Positions 15,289 through 23,143 of a stretch of DNA of 52,260 nucleotides are shown here, one piece after another. Source of the DNA: Bacillota bacterium (GTDB taxonomy: Bacteria > Bacillota > UBA994 > UBA5500); NCBI GenBank assembly GCA_029781045.1, contig JAKOXL010000048.1, positions 1-52,260 on the forward strand. The letters run 5' to 3'. The position numbers were made by a program, and so were the translations under genes. The stretch's first letter is position 1. The number at the start of each line of letters is the position of its first letter. The notes under the pieces were generated by a model that saw only the letters and a list, made by a program, of their open reading frames with translations, was not told where the DNA came from and searched no databases.

Positions 15289-16359
15289 CTAATTCGCCAC
15301 AACTTTAACTATCCCTACATCCCTCTCCTTCGCCAAATCGCAAGGCAAAGGCGGGTTTAAAGGCGTCCCGTCGGCATCCTTAATCAATAACGACTTGGGC
15401 CGGGTGGGATGACAGGGATGGCAGGCAACCACGATCCCCTCCGCACCGTTGGCCAAAAGCACGCGACAGCCGACAGGGAAGAGATCTAACATACTAATCA
15501 AAACTTGGCTATAGGTGGCGTCAAAAAGCTGCTCGTTGGAGAGAATCTCTTCTACAGCCTCATGGGCAGCCGTTGACGTCTTATAGCAACGATTGGAGGT
15601 CATAGCGTCATATACGTCAGCTATAGCTATGATCTTGGCTTGCTCACTAATGGCAGGGGCCTTCAGCCGTTGAGGGTAACCAGTCCCATCAAGCCGTTCA
15701 TGATGCTGCAGCACGGCCTGTAAGACCACATTGTTTAGATCGCTGTGGCGGCTGAGCATGGCGCAACCATATTCAGGATGCCTCCGCATCACCTGCCACT
15801 CGCTTACTGTTAACGGCCCTGGTTTTTGTAAGATGGTTGCTGGCACCATGGTTTTGCCCATGTCATGTAAGATGGCCGCTAGTCCCAATTCCACCGTGGC
15901 CGCTTCACTCCAGCCCAACTTGATGCCGATTCCCATAGAAATGAGCGCAGTAGAAAGGGAATGCAAATAGGTGTAGTCGTCCAGCCTGTGTAGAGCCACT
16001 AGACTAGGGCCAAGTTCGGGTTGATTGCTGAGCTCGGCCACTGCATGGCGCAACTGGGCGGCCAACTTCTCCACCGATACACACTTGTCGCTGCTAATTG
16101 CCGTCTCTAGTAGCTGGATATCCTGCAGAAGATCTTGCTGAAATCTCGTGTCTAGAGCAGGCGCAGCACTGGTGCGTTGAGTGTTAGTGTTCTCGCTGTT
16201 AACAACGACACTCTCCACCGCCCACAGCTTCAACAAGTGTAAGAAACAATCGTCTAGCACAGTTCCGCGTGGCAAAAGGATGTTACCAGCAGCGTCGGTC
16301 ACTGGCTCAGCCAGCAACACGCCCGGGGAAACCAAGGTCAACGGCTTACGGCAAACCAT
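15289..16359 (-). CDS. HD-GYP domain phosphodiesterase-like protein (1)
   Basis: 356 aa. The N-terminal region (1-100) is unclassified; the HD-GYP domain (about 125-300) shows HSLSTALISMGIG, the HD pair in LAAILHDMGKTMVPA, the further His residues in RRHPEYG and LQHHERLDGTGYPQ, and DVYDAMTSNRCYK. HD-GYP proteins typically degrade cyclic di-GMP. Here the GYP triad is intact (DGTGYP). A C-terminal segment (about 305-356) with FPVGCRVLLANGAEGIVV resembles the small beta domain often seen after such modules. The ATG at 16359 follows AAGGAGCAGG. A paralog of similar layout lies at 17676. Its place inside the motility/competence block suggests a role in motility or the switch to sporulation, but this is inference. 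Confidence 0.9.
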   Translation of the reverse strand: MVCRKPLTLVSPGVLLAEPVTDAAGNILLPRGTVLDDCFLHLLKLWAVESVVVNSENTNTQRTSAAPALDTRFQQDLLQDIQLLETAISSDKCVSVEKLAAQLRHAVAELSNQPELGPSLVALHRLDDYTYLHSLSTALISMGIGIKLGWSEAATVELGLAAILHDMGKTMVPATILQKPGPLTVSEWQVMRRHPEYGCAMLSRHSDLNNVVLQAVLQHHERLDGTGYPQRLKAPAISEQAKIIAIADVYDAMTSNRCYKTSTAAHEAVEEILSNEQLFDATYSQVLISMLDLFPVGCRVLLANGAEGIVVACHPCHPTRPKSLLIKDADGTPLNPPLPCDLAKERDVGIVKVVAN

Positions 16360-16381
16360 CTGTTCCTGCTCCTTAAGCTAC

Positions 16382-16419
16382 CAGATATTTCTGCGACACC
16401 TGTTGTCAAAAATCGACAA
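16382..16419 (-). promoter_or_regulatory. Possible promoter of HD-GYP gene 1, with a Spo0A-box-like palindrome
   Basis: Minus strand: TTGACA (16404-16409), 16-base spacer, TATCTG (16382-16387), a good -35 with a poor -10. The -35 is embedded in TTGTC-N7-GACAA (16403-16419), whose arms resemble Spo0A boxes (TTGTCRAA). One arm fits well, the other less so. Confidence 0.35.
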
Positions 16420-16521
16420 CCACATACAAGCCGTATATTACCGCATTCTTCCTAAACAAGTCTAGTCAAAATTAACGAATAGGACGGAAGTAGGATAAAA
16501 ATAGACCCGAAGTACTATTCA

Positions 16522-16926
16522 CTAGCGTAGATGTCCTTTATAGTGATAGCCGCTTCGGTGATCTTTATCTTCCCGCGGCTTAATACTGCGGGCAGCTGCA
16601 TCAAGAGAATGTTGCATTTCCACAGTACATTTCTCGCAATACCGACCACTCTTAATGGGAGTGCCGCAACGCTCGCAGGGATAGGTGAGGAAAGACCACT
16701 CGGAGGCTAAGAGGCGATCCTGCCGGAGGAAAGCCAAAATACGCTCCTCTGGCACTCCCGTGTTCTCGCTTACTTGCTGCACCGTGGACTTCGGGTTTTC
16801 CCTCAGATAACGATAGACCTTCTGATAGAGCTCTTCTTCTTCCGCCAAACACTGGGGGCAAAGGTTCCGTACTGTCTTGGCAAAGATACGACCACAGCGA
16901 GGACAATTGGCTACGTTTAAATTCAT
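16522..16926 (-). CDS. yvyF: YvyF-like flagellar operon protein
   Basis: 134 aa, YvyF (TIGR03826) family, conserved between comFC and flgM in Bacillota. An N-terminal zinc-ribbon-like motif is present (NCPRCGRIF then LCPQCLAEE), followed by a helix-turn-helix-like segment (TVQQVSENTGVPEERILAFL) and a second Cys cluster (CERCGTPIKSGRYCEKC). These suggest a small DNA- or RNA-binding regulator; in B. subtilis it is a flagellar regulatory protein. The start overlaps the comFC stop by four bases. Confidence 0.88.
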   Translation of the reverse strand: MNLNVANCPRCGRIFAKTVRNLCPQCLAEEEELYQKVYRYLRENPKSTVQQVSENTGVPEERILAFLRQDRLLASEWSFLTYPCERCGTPIKSGRYCEKCTVEMQHSLDAAARSIKPREDKDHRSGYHYKGHLR

Positions 16927-17672
16927 TCAGCTCCCTCCCTTGGTATCAATTCCCTGTTGGTAATGGCAACGGTAACGGCCCGCACGTCAGCACATCCGGC
17001 TTGCCGCAGAGCACGGGCACAAGCATCGAGGGTACTGCCAGTGGTTAACACATCATCAACTAAGAGCAGGCATTTACCTACCAGCTGTTCTTCGCTACCA
17101 GGGATCACACGAAAAGCTCCTCGCATATTCCTACGGCGCTGCTGTTGATTCAGACCACTCTGGGCTGGGGTAGGAAAGGGCTTTTCCAGCAGTCTTAACA
17201 GCGGACGGTGGCAGAGGAGACTCAGCTCATAGGCCAGCAGTTCCGCTTGATTGTAGCCACGCTGGCGTAAACGCTCGGCATGAAGCGGAACCGGTACCAG
17301 CCCATCCACGTCCGGCCACCAGCTGGATTCGATAGATTGGAACATGAGACGTGCTAACAGAAGGGCACTACTCCTGTCGTTGTGGAACTTGAGCCGGTGC
17401 ACCGCTAGGCGCAGATCACCACTATAGGGGCCCACACTGCGGGCCTGACTGAAGGCCCAGCTGTAACCCACACACTGGGAACAATACTCTTCTCCCAACA
17501 ATGGTCGTCCACAGCGGCGACAAAGAGACCCCTCGCTATGGGAAATGCGCTGTAGACATTCCAGGCAGGTTTGCCCTGCCCCGGAAGAAAGAGGTCGTTG
17601 GCAAAAGAAGCAACGCGGTGGTGTTGGGAACAACAAATCTAGGAAACCGTTCCACCATCTCTTCCACCACAT
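16923..17672 (-). CDS. comFC: Competence-associated phosphoribosyltransferase-like protein ComFC
   Basis: 249 aa. N-terminal Cys pairs (CFFC, CLEC, CRRC, CSQC; residues about 21-70) form a double zinc-binding region. The C-terminal PRTase-like domain has VDGLVPVPLHAERLRQRGYN and the PRPP-loop motif LLLVDDVLTTGST (about 205-217). ComFC is needed for uptake of transforming DNA in model species, though its reaction is unclear. Start ATG 17672 is preceded by a GAGGGTGATG-like site and overlaps the region after the HD-GYP stop by only 3 bases. comFB is not present in this window. Confidence 0.93.
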   Translation of the reverse strand: MWWKRWWNGFLDLLFPTPPRCFFCQRPLSSGAGQTCLECLQRISHSEGSLCRRCGRPLLGEEYCSQCVGYSWAFSQARSVGPYSGDLRLAVHRLKFHNDRSSALLLARLMFQSIESSWWPDVDGLVPVPLHAERLRQRGYNQAELLAYELSLLCHRPLLRLLEKPFPTPAQSGLNQQQRRRNMRGAFRVIPGSEEQLVGKCLLLVDDVLTTGSTLDACARALRQAGCADVRAVTVAITNRELIPREGAE

Positions 17673-17675
17673 AAC

Positions 17676-18758
17676 TCACATCACCCTCACCACAAAGCGG
17701 TTTAAATGCACCAGCAAATCATATTCCCGCGGATGGGGTAGCTGGTTATAAGCCGCATCATGGGTTACTAGCACCCGGGGTCGGGTGGGCATACGCCGAT
17801 CATAGCCGATAACCTCTCCCCATTCGCCCGTATCCAATAACACACGGCTACCAACGGGATAGGGGGCTAGACTGCGCACAAAAGCACGGACTATAGCCTG
17901 ATTGAAGGTAGTCAAGCTATAGGCTATCAGCTGTTCTATCACCAAATAGGCCGGTTGGGCCGCGTGGTAGGAACGATCGGAGGTCATGGCATCATAGTAG
18001 TCGGCTACGGCCGTTATCTTCCCCAACAAGCTAATCTGCTCATCACTCAACCCTTGGGGGTAACCGCTACCATCGCTGCGCTCGTGGTGCTCGTAAACTG
18101 CCTGCAAAACACGAGGCGAAGAATGGCCCTTTTCTTGCAGCAGTTGCACTCCCCACAGGGGGTGCTGCTCAATGATGACCCTTTCCTCAGCCGTCAGTTG
18201 CCCCGGCTTATTGATGATGGCGGGAGCGATCTTGGTCTTGCCGATGTCGTGCAACAACGCCCCCATGGCCAAATCCATGAGCACTTCGTCTGCCAAACCC
18301 AGCTCCACTCCGGTAGCAATAGCAAGTACCGCCACGCTTAAAGAGTGGTTATAAGTGTTTTCATCTGAGCTACGTAGAGCGCTCAAATCAAGGGCCACAT
18401 TCCGGTGACTGGCTATCTCCCGTACTAGTAGCGACGCACTGTACTGCAGCCTATCAAGGGGCAACGCCTTTTCGCTGGCAATGTTGATAAACACTTCCGT
18501 CAAAGTGTCAGTGATCATATTCTGCAGAGCCGCATCGATAACATGGGTGCGGGTTACTTGGTTTGACATCTCACTCTTACTCGGCTTTTCCGCCAAGAGA
18601 AGAATGTTCTGCACCCCCCACTGCTGGATCAGCTCTAAATGGCGCTGCGTCAATATGGTACCCGCTTGTAGTAGAATGCGCCCTTCACGGTCCTGCAATG
18701 GCCGCAATAAGCGATAGCCCGGGGCCAGCTTGTGGCTCTCGTAAAACCAACTCACCAA
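17676..18758 (-). CDS. HD-GYP domain phosphodiesterase-like protein (2)
   Basis: 360 aa, same architecture as the gene at 15289: an N-terminal beta region (about 1-60) with GYRLLRPLQDREGRILLQAG, then HD-GYP domain with NTYNHSLSVAVLA, GALLHDIGKTKIAPA, EQHPLWG, EHHERSDGSGYPQG and ADYYDAMTSDRSY. Here the motif is DGSGYP, still a functional GYP. The C-terminal part again has PVGSRVLLDTGEWGEVIGYD. The TTG at 18758 has GGAG 7 bases before it; a GTG one codon later is equally possible. It is tightly coupled to comFC, 3 bases downstream. Presence in the com operon is unusual compared with B. subtilis. Confidence 0.9.
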   Translation of the reverse strand: MVSWFYESHKLAPGYRLLRPLQDREGRILLQAGTILTQRHLELIQQWGVQNILLLAEKPSKSEMSNQVTRTHVIDAALQNMITDTLTEVFINIASEKALPLDRLQYSASLLVREIASHRNVALDLSALRSSDENTYNHSLSVAVLAIATGVELGLADEVLMDLAMGALLHDIGKTKIAPAIINKPGQLTAEERVIIEQHPLWGVQLLQEKGHSSPRVLQAVYEHHERSDGSGYPQGLSDEQISLLGKITAVADYYDAMTSDRSYHAAQPAYLVIEQLIAYSLTTFNQAIVRAFVRSLAPYPVGSRVLLDTGEWGEVIGYDRRMPTRPRVLVTHDAAYNQLPHPREYDLLVHLNRFVVRVM

Positions 18759-18773
18759 AAAGACACTCCTCGC

Positions 18774-20546
18774 CTATCCGGAGATCTCCTCCACAAAAGT
18801 ATGGTAGGCGCTGCCTTCTACCTTTACCCGGTACTCCTTGCCCTTAACTTCCTTATCGACCAGTCGACGTAATTTCTGCAGTTGTTCCGCGGCTGAGAAC
18901 ACTAAATCCTGAGCCTGCCAGCTGGTGATAGCCTGAAAGCGAACCTTATCGCCAGGTCTGGCCTGTGCCAGCCGCCTCATGTCAGGGCAGATAACAGTAC
19001 CGACCTTCGGGTAACCCCCGGTGGTTTGCCGGTCGGGGCCCATGACAATAGGCTGTCCATCCCGCGGAACTTGAATGGAACCCAGGGCTATGGCGTCGGA
19101 AACAATATCGGGCTGCAAGGGCTCTATGGCCTGCCCCTGCAGACGAATACCCATGCGGTCGGATGCCTGACCTATCGTATAGCTGCTGGCACAAAGCTGC
19201 TCCACCGCTGCGGGGGCAAAGTGGTCGGTCTGAGGGCCAGGAACAAAGCGCAGAATAATCTCTCGGCTGAAGCTTGGCCAGAAGGCGGCTGGCAGACGCC
19301 GAAACGGACCCGTCGGCGCCTGTGCAACCACAGGCAGCTGGTCTCCGGCCTGCAGCTGGCGACCGGCCACCCCGCCCATCTTGGCTCGCACGTAGGTGGA
19401 CCGACTTCCCATAACCACTGGTACCTGCCAGCCCCCTTGCACTGCCAAGTAGGCGCGAGCACCGCCAATTAGGGTACCGATTTTTAGCTCTTGGCCTGGC
19501 TGCCACAAGAAGGACTGCCACAGGGGCACCGGCTCACCCTCTAGGGTGGCGTCCACTTGTCCGCCGGTAATGGCCACCATAAGTGGTGTATCAGTTACGA
19601 GAGTAGGCCCCGCATAGGTGATCTCCAAAAGGGCTGCCTCTTCTTCGTTACCCACTAACCAGTTGGCCACCTTAGCAGCCAACGGGTCGAACACACCAGC
19701 TACCGGCACTCCAAAACGCTGCCAACCCTTACGACCCAAATCCTGCACGGTGGTGAACAGGCCAGGATTGATAACCCGTACCGTTTTTAGCGGCTGCCCG
19801 TGCGTGGCGCCGCTTGTAGGGTCCTGCTCCCCAGCACAGCCAGCCTCGGCCCCTTCTTGCTCCTGCTCTGCCAAAATGGCCCTATACTCGTCTTCCGTAA
19901 TGGCCTGAAAACGCAATTCATCGCCAGCCGCCAACAGGAAAGGTTGCGGACGGTTAGGATCATACAGTTTTAGGGGTGTGCGACCTATCAGTTGCCAACC
20001 ACCGGGACTATCCAGTGGATAGACCCCGGTCTGCCGGTCGGCTATTCCTACCGACCCGGCCGGCACATGAGTACGGGGCGTGGCCAAACGGGGTGTGGCC
20101 AGCCGCTCATCCAGACCGCCCAAGTAAGGGAAGCCGGGCATAAAGCCTAACATGTAAACCAGGTAATTGGGTTCCTGGTGCAAGGCGATAACTTCTTCTG
20201 GTGTTAAGTTGTTATGGGTCGCCACCGTTTCCAGATCGGGCCCCATCTCACCACCATACAGCACAGGGATGGTGACCTGTCGCCGTTGTAATCCGGACTG
20301 GCGCACCTCCTGCTGCAACTGCTGCTCAAGCCAAGCTGCCAGCTCTTCGTAACCAATCTGCAGTGGATCATAATGTACTAGCAGAGACCGATAAGTGGGT
20401 ACCCATTCCACAATGGCCGGATGGGGAGAACGGTTCAGCGCCTCATCTAAGGCGCCAACCCTAGCTTGAATTGCCGGATCAATGGCCCGACCAAATTCCA
20501 CCAAGATGGCGGCGTCCCCCACCGGCAAAATGGTAGCTTTAGTCAT
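18774..20546 (-). CDS. 5-oxoprolinase subunits B and C, fused (PxpB-PxpC / KipI-KipA)
   Basis: 590 aa fusion. The PxpB part (about 1-235) includes ILPVGDAAILVEFG, YMLGFMPGFPYLGGL and RTHVPAGSVGIADRQTGVYP. The PxpC part (about 255-560) includes NPGLFTTVQDLGRKGWQRFG and GPDRQTTGGYPKVGTVICPD. With PxpA these form an ATP-dependent 5-oxoprolinase that opens pyroglutamate to glutamate; in B. subtilis the homologs KipI/KipA also affect sporulation kinase KinA. The ATG at 20546 has AGGTGAG 5 bases upstream; a GTG three codons earlier is the alternative. Its start is 5 bases past the pxpA stop. Fusion of B and C is known in other bacteria. A linker rich in Glu/Gln (near 236-255) joins the halves. Confidence 0.92.
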   Translation of the reverse strand: MTKATILPVGDAAILVEFGRAIDPAIQARVGALDEALNRSPHPAIVEWVPTYRSLLVHYDPLQIGYEELAAWLEQQLQQEVRQSGLQRRQVTIPVLYGGEMGPDLETVATHNNLTPEEVIALHQEPNYLVYMLGFMPGFPYLGGLDERLATPRLATPRTHVPAGSVGIADRQTGVYPLDSPGGWQLIGRTPLKLYDPNRPQPFLLAAGDELRFQAITEDEYRAILAEQEQEGAEAGCAGEQDPTSGATHGQPLKTVRVINPGLFTTVQDLGRKGWQRFGVPVAGVFDPLAAKVANWLVGNEEEAALLEITYAGPTLVTDTPLMVAITGGQVDATLEGEPVPLWQSFLWQPGQELKIGTLIGGARAYLAVQGGWQVPVVMGSRSTYVRAKMGGVAGRQLQAGDQLPVVAQAPTGPFRRLPAAFWPSFSREIILRFVPGPQTDHFAPAAVEQLCASSYTIGQASDRMGIRLQGQAIEPLQPDIVSDAIALGSIQVPRDGQPIVMGPDRQTTGGYPKVGTVICPDMRRLAQARPGDKVRFQAITSWQAQDLVFSAAEQLQKLRRLVDKEVKGKEYRVKVEGSAYHTFVEEISG

Positions 20547-20551
20547 ACTTC

Positions 20552-21313
20552 TCACCTGCTCATACTGGCTACTTCAATTTGGGCGTCAGTCAAGGTCTGT
20601 CGCAAAGCTACCAGGTGCTCTAAGGCTTCCGGCGTATCACCATGGACACAAATGGTATCGGCCTGCAGTTCGATGATACTACCGTCGCTAGCCTCTACCC
20701 GCCCTTCTTTCACCATTTGCAATACACGGGCAGCCACCACCTGCGGATCGTGCAACACAGCGCCCGGGAGATGCCGTGGCATGAGGGCACCGCTTGGCAG
20801 ATAACCACGGTCGGCAAAAACTTCGCTGGCTACGGCTAGGCCCAGTTTCTTTGCTTCCGAAAGCAAATGGGAATTAGCTAGTCCCACAACTATAAGGGAG
20901 TCATCGAAGGCAGCAACCGCCTCAGCAAAAGCGCGGGCCAAACCGGCATCGGCCGCTGCCTGGTTGTACATAGCACCATGGGCCTTGACATGGTTTAACC
21001 GACCACCGGCAGCTCGCACGAAGGCGGCAAGGGCACCGATTTGGTAGATCACATAATCCTTTAGCTCGGCCGGCGTAAGCCCCAGCTGGCGTCGACCAAA
21101 ACCCAACAGATCGGGATGGCCGGGATGGGCCCCGATGGCCACACCATGCTCCAGCGCCAACTCTACGGTGCGCCGCATGACATGAGGATCACCGGCATGC
21201 CAACCACAGGCAATATTGGCGGAGGTGATAAGCGGCATAATCTTCTCGTCGGGAGCGATTTTATAGGTACCAAAGGCCTCTCCCATGTCACAGTTGAGAT
21301 CAACTTTCCACAT
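20552..21313 (-). CDS. pxpA: 5-oxoprolinase subunit A (LamB/YcsF family)
   Basis: 253 aa. The family N-terminus KVDLNCDMGEAFGTYKI, with TSANIACGWHAGDPHVMRR, GAHPGHPDLLGFGRR and VHGDTPEALEHL near the C-terminus, is diagnostic. It acts with PxpBC in opening 5-oxoproline. The ATG at 21313 has GGAGGAAG 6 bases before it. The gene overlaps the 3' end of comFA by 14 bases, so the pxp genes are embedded in the com transcript and cannot be read without it unless an internal promoter exists. Confidence 0.95.
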   Translation of the reverse strand: MWKVDLNCDMGEAFGTYKIAPDEKIMPLITSANIACGWHAGDPHVMRRTVELALEHGVAIGAHPGHPDLLGFGRRQLGLTPAELKDYVIYQIGALAAFVRAAGGRLNHVKAHGAMYNQAAADAGLARAFAEAVAAFDDSLIVVGLANSHLLSEAKKLGLAVASEVFADRGYLPSGALMPRHLPGAVLHDPQVVAARVLQMVKEGRVEASDGSIIELQADTICVHGDTPEALEHLVALRQTLTDAQIEVASMSR

Positions 21314-23060
21314 GCTGTTCTTCCTCCTTTTCTGCGGCCGCGGCAATTTGCCGGGCTGCCTTATTTAGGGCTTGAATCCTTTTGCGGGCGCCTTCCATCT
21401 CGCGGCTACGGCGCTCGGCGAGGAAATATACTTGACCAGTCGGATAGGCGGCAGCCCGCCCAGCCCGACCAGCGATTTGCATCAAGACGGCCTCAGAGAA
21501 GACCTGCGACCAATCGGCATAGAGTACAAAAACATTGACCCGCGGCAGTGTGATGCCCCGCTCCAAGAGGGTGGTGGTCACTAATATGGGATACTCACCA
21601 GCAAAGAAACGAGCCCGTTTTACATCCCGTTGGCCGTCGTTGGCGTGCACATATTCCACCCAATGGCCCAGCTCTTGTTCGGCAAAATACCGCTGTAGCC
21701 CCTTCCCTACCTGTTCCGCCAACTGCACACTGGGCACATAGATCAATACTTGACACAAGTCCCGCTCCAAGCTGTCGGTTAACAGACGAGCCAGTAAGTT
21801 GGGCACCTTCCACTGGGGCTGGTCCGGATGGGGCAGCCGCAGAAGGTGAATAGTAGGCTCGGGCATAGGATGCCCGTGCCAGCGCACCGGCAACAACACC
21901 TGCCGCATCTGCCCCCGCTGCACCTGCTGCAACAGCTGGGCAGAAGGCGTCGCCGTAAGGTAAACCACCTTCCCTTGGGGGCGCACAGCCCGCAGCACTG
22001 CCAATTCCAACATGGGATTGTCGGCATAGGGGAAGGCATCGACCTCATCTAATATCACTAGATCAAAGGCAGCGAAGAGACGCAATGCTTGATGGGTTGT
22101 GGCAACAACTAGAGGCGCATCGGTATAACGCTCCCTTATCTGACCGTGGAGGGACGCCATTTCTATTTCTGGCAGCGCCGCCTGCAGCCGCGGAGCCAGC
22201 TCCGTTACCAGATCACGCCGCGGACATGCCCACAACACCCGTCCGCCAGCAGCCAACACCTGTTGTACCGCTGGCAGGGTAGCCTCGGTTTTCCCTGCCC
22301 CACATACAGCCCAGAAAAGACAGGTTTTCTGTCGCTCTTGCCGCAAGAAGAGCTGGAGTTCCTGCGCTGCCTTCCGCTGAGCAGCCGTCAGACCACTGGG
22401 TAGATTAAGGACAACCCTTTGGGGGTCTCCATTGATCAAGCCGCCACAAGCGTAAAGAGGGGTGCAGGTCTTGGCCTGTCCCATAAAGCCACAAGTTTGG
22501 CAGGACCAAATATGGCTGCCACCACATTCCAAACAGGTGGTAGGCTGCAAATCGTAACTACCACAGCGCAGGCAGCGGCGTTTAGGCCCCTCAACTACAG
22601 CGGGCCGACACTGCACTTTTCCCTCCAGATAGAGATAGTGAAGCAGTTCGGGAAGCGGATGGGACAAGAATAGACGACTGGAAGCCACGGCCTCTTCCAC
22701 TTCCGACAACAGCAGGATACGACCGGCTAACAGGCGATAGAGATGCTCCGCCTCCTCCTGACCCTGCCAATTCTGGAGCGGCTCCACCGGTTCACTACAG
22801 ACCACATGCTGCTGACCCAGGGTCTGCCAGGTGTCAGTCAATAGCTGGGCTTCTCGCCGGGGGTTGCCACTGGCCTGCTGCAGTTCTAAACAAAGGGCTT
22901 CCGCCTGAGCTAAAGGTAAAGAAGGGCTGAGCACAAGCACTTGCCCTCCTCCCCGTTGTTGCCAGTAGAAGGCATCGAGCCCCGGGTGGGGGGTTAGGTA
23001 ATAGCGCAGCCGTCGATTGGCGTTGTCTAATCTATAAACCCAGAAGGAGAGACAGTGCAC
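21300..23060 (-). CDS. comFA: ComFA-like DEAD/DEAH-type DNA translocase helicase
   Basis: 586 aa. An N-terminal region of about 180 residues precedes a four-Cys zinc motif set (CLRCGSYDL, CLECGG, CQTCGF; about 190-225). Helicase motifs follow: Walker A FWAVCGAGKTE (near 275), LVILDEVD, LTATPSAQLL and QIAGRAGRAA near the C-terminus. ComFA powers inward transport of single-stranded DNA during transformation. The GTG at 23060 has GGAGGTGA 4-7 bases upstream. It is separated from comFC by pxpA, pxpBC and an HD-GYP gene instead of comFB. The N-terminal region is longer than in B. subtilis ComFA. Confidence 0.92.
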   Translation of the reverse strand: MHCLSFWVYRLDNANRRLRYYLTPHPGLDAFYWQQRGGGQVLVLSPSLPLAQAEALCLELQQASGNPRREAQLLTDTWQTLGQQHVVCSEPVEPLQNWQGQEEAEHLYRLLAGRILLLSEVEEAVASSRLFLSHPLPELLHYLYLEGKVQCRPAVVEGPKRRCLRCGSYDLQPTTCLECGGSHIWSCQTCGFMGQAKTCTPLYACGGLINGDPQRVVLNLPSGLTAAQRKAAQELQLFLRQERQKTCLFWAVCGAGKTEATLPAVQQVLAAGGRVLWACPRRDLVTELAPRLQAALPEIEMASLHGQIRERYTDAPLVVATTHQALRLFAAFDLVILDEVDAFPYADNPMLELAVLRAVRPQGKVVYLTATPSAQLLQQVQRGQMRQVLLPVRWHGHPMPEPTIHLLRLPHPDQPQWKVPNLLARLLTDSLERDLCQVLIYVPSVQLAEQVGKGLQRYFAEQELGHWVEYVHANDGQRDVKRARFFAGEYPILVTTTLLERGITLPRVNVFVLYADWSQVFSEAVLMQIAGRAGRAAAYPTGQVYFLAERRSREMEGARKRIQALNKAARQIAAAAEKEEEQHVES

Positions 23061-23143
23061 TTTGTCACCTCCAATGTGGCGATGGTGTCACGGGCGAGAA
23101 ACGGAGTTATCCATAGGACGTTGGTCGCCAGTAGGCACTGGGA

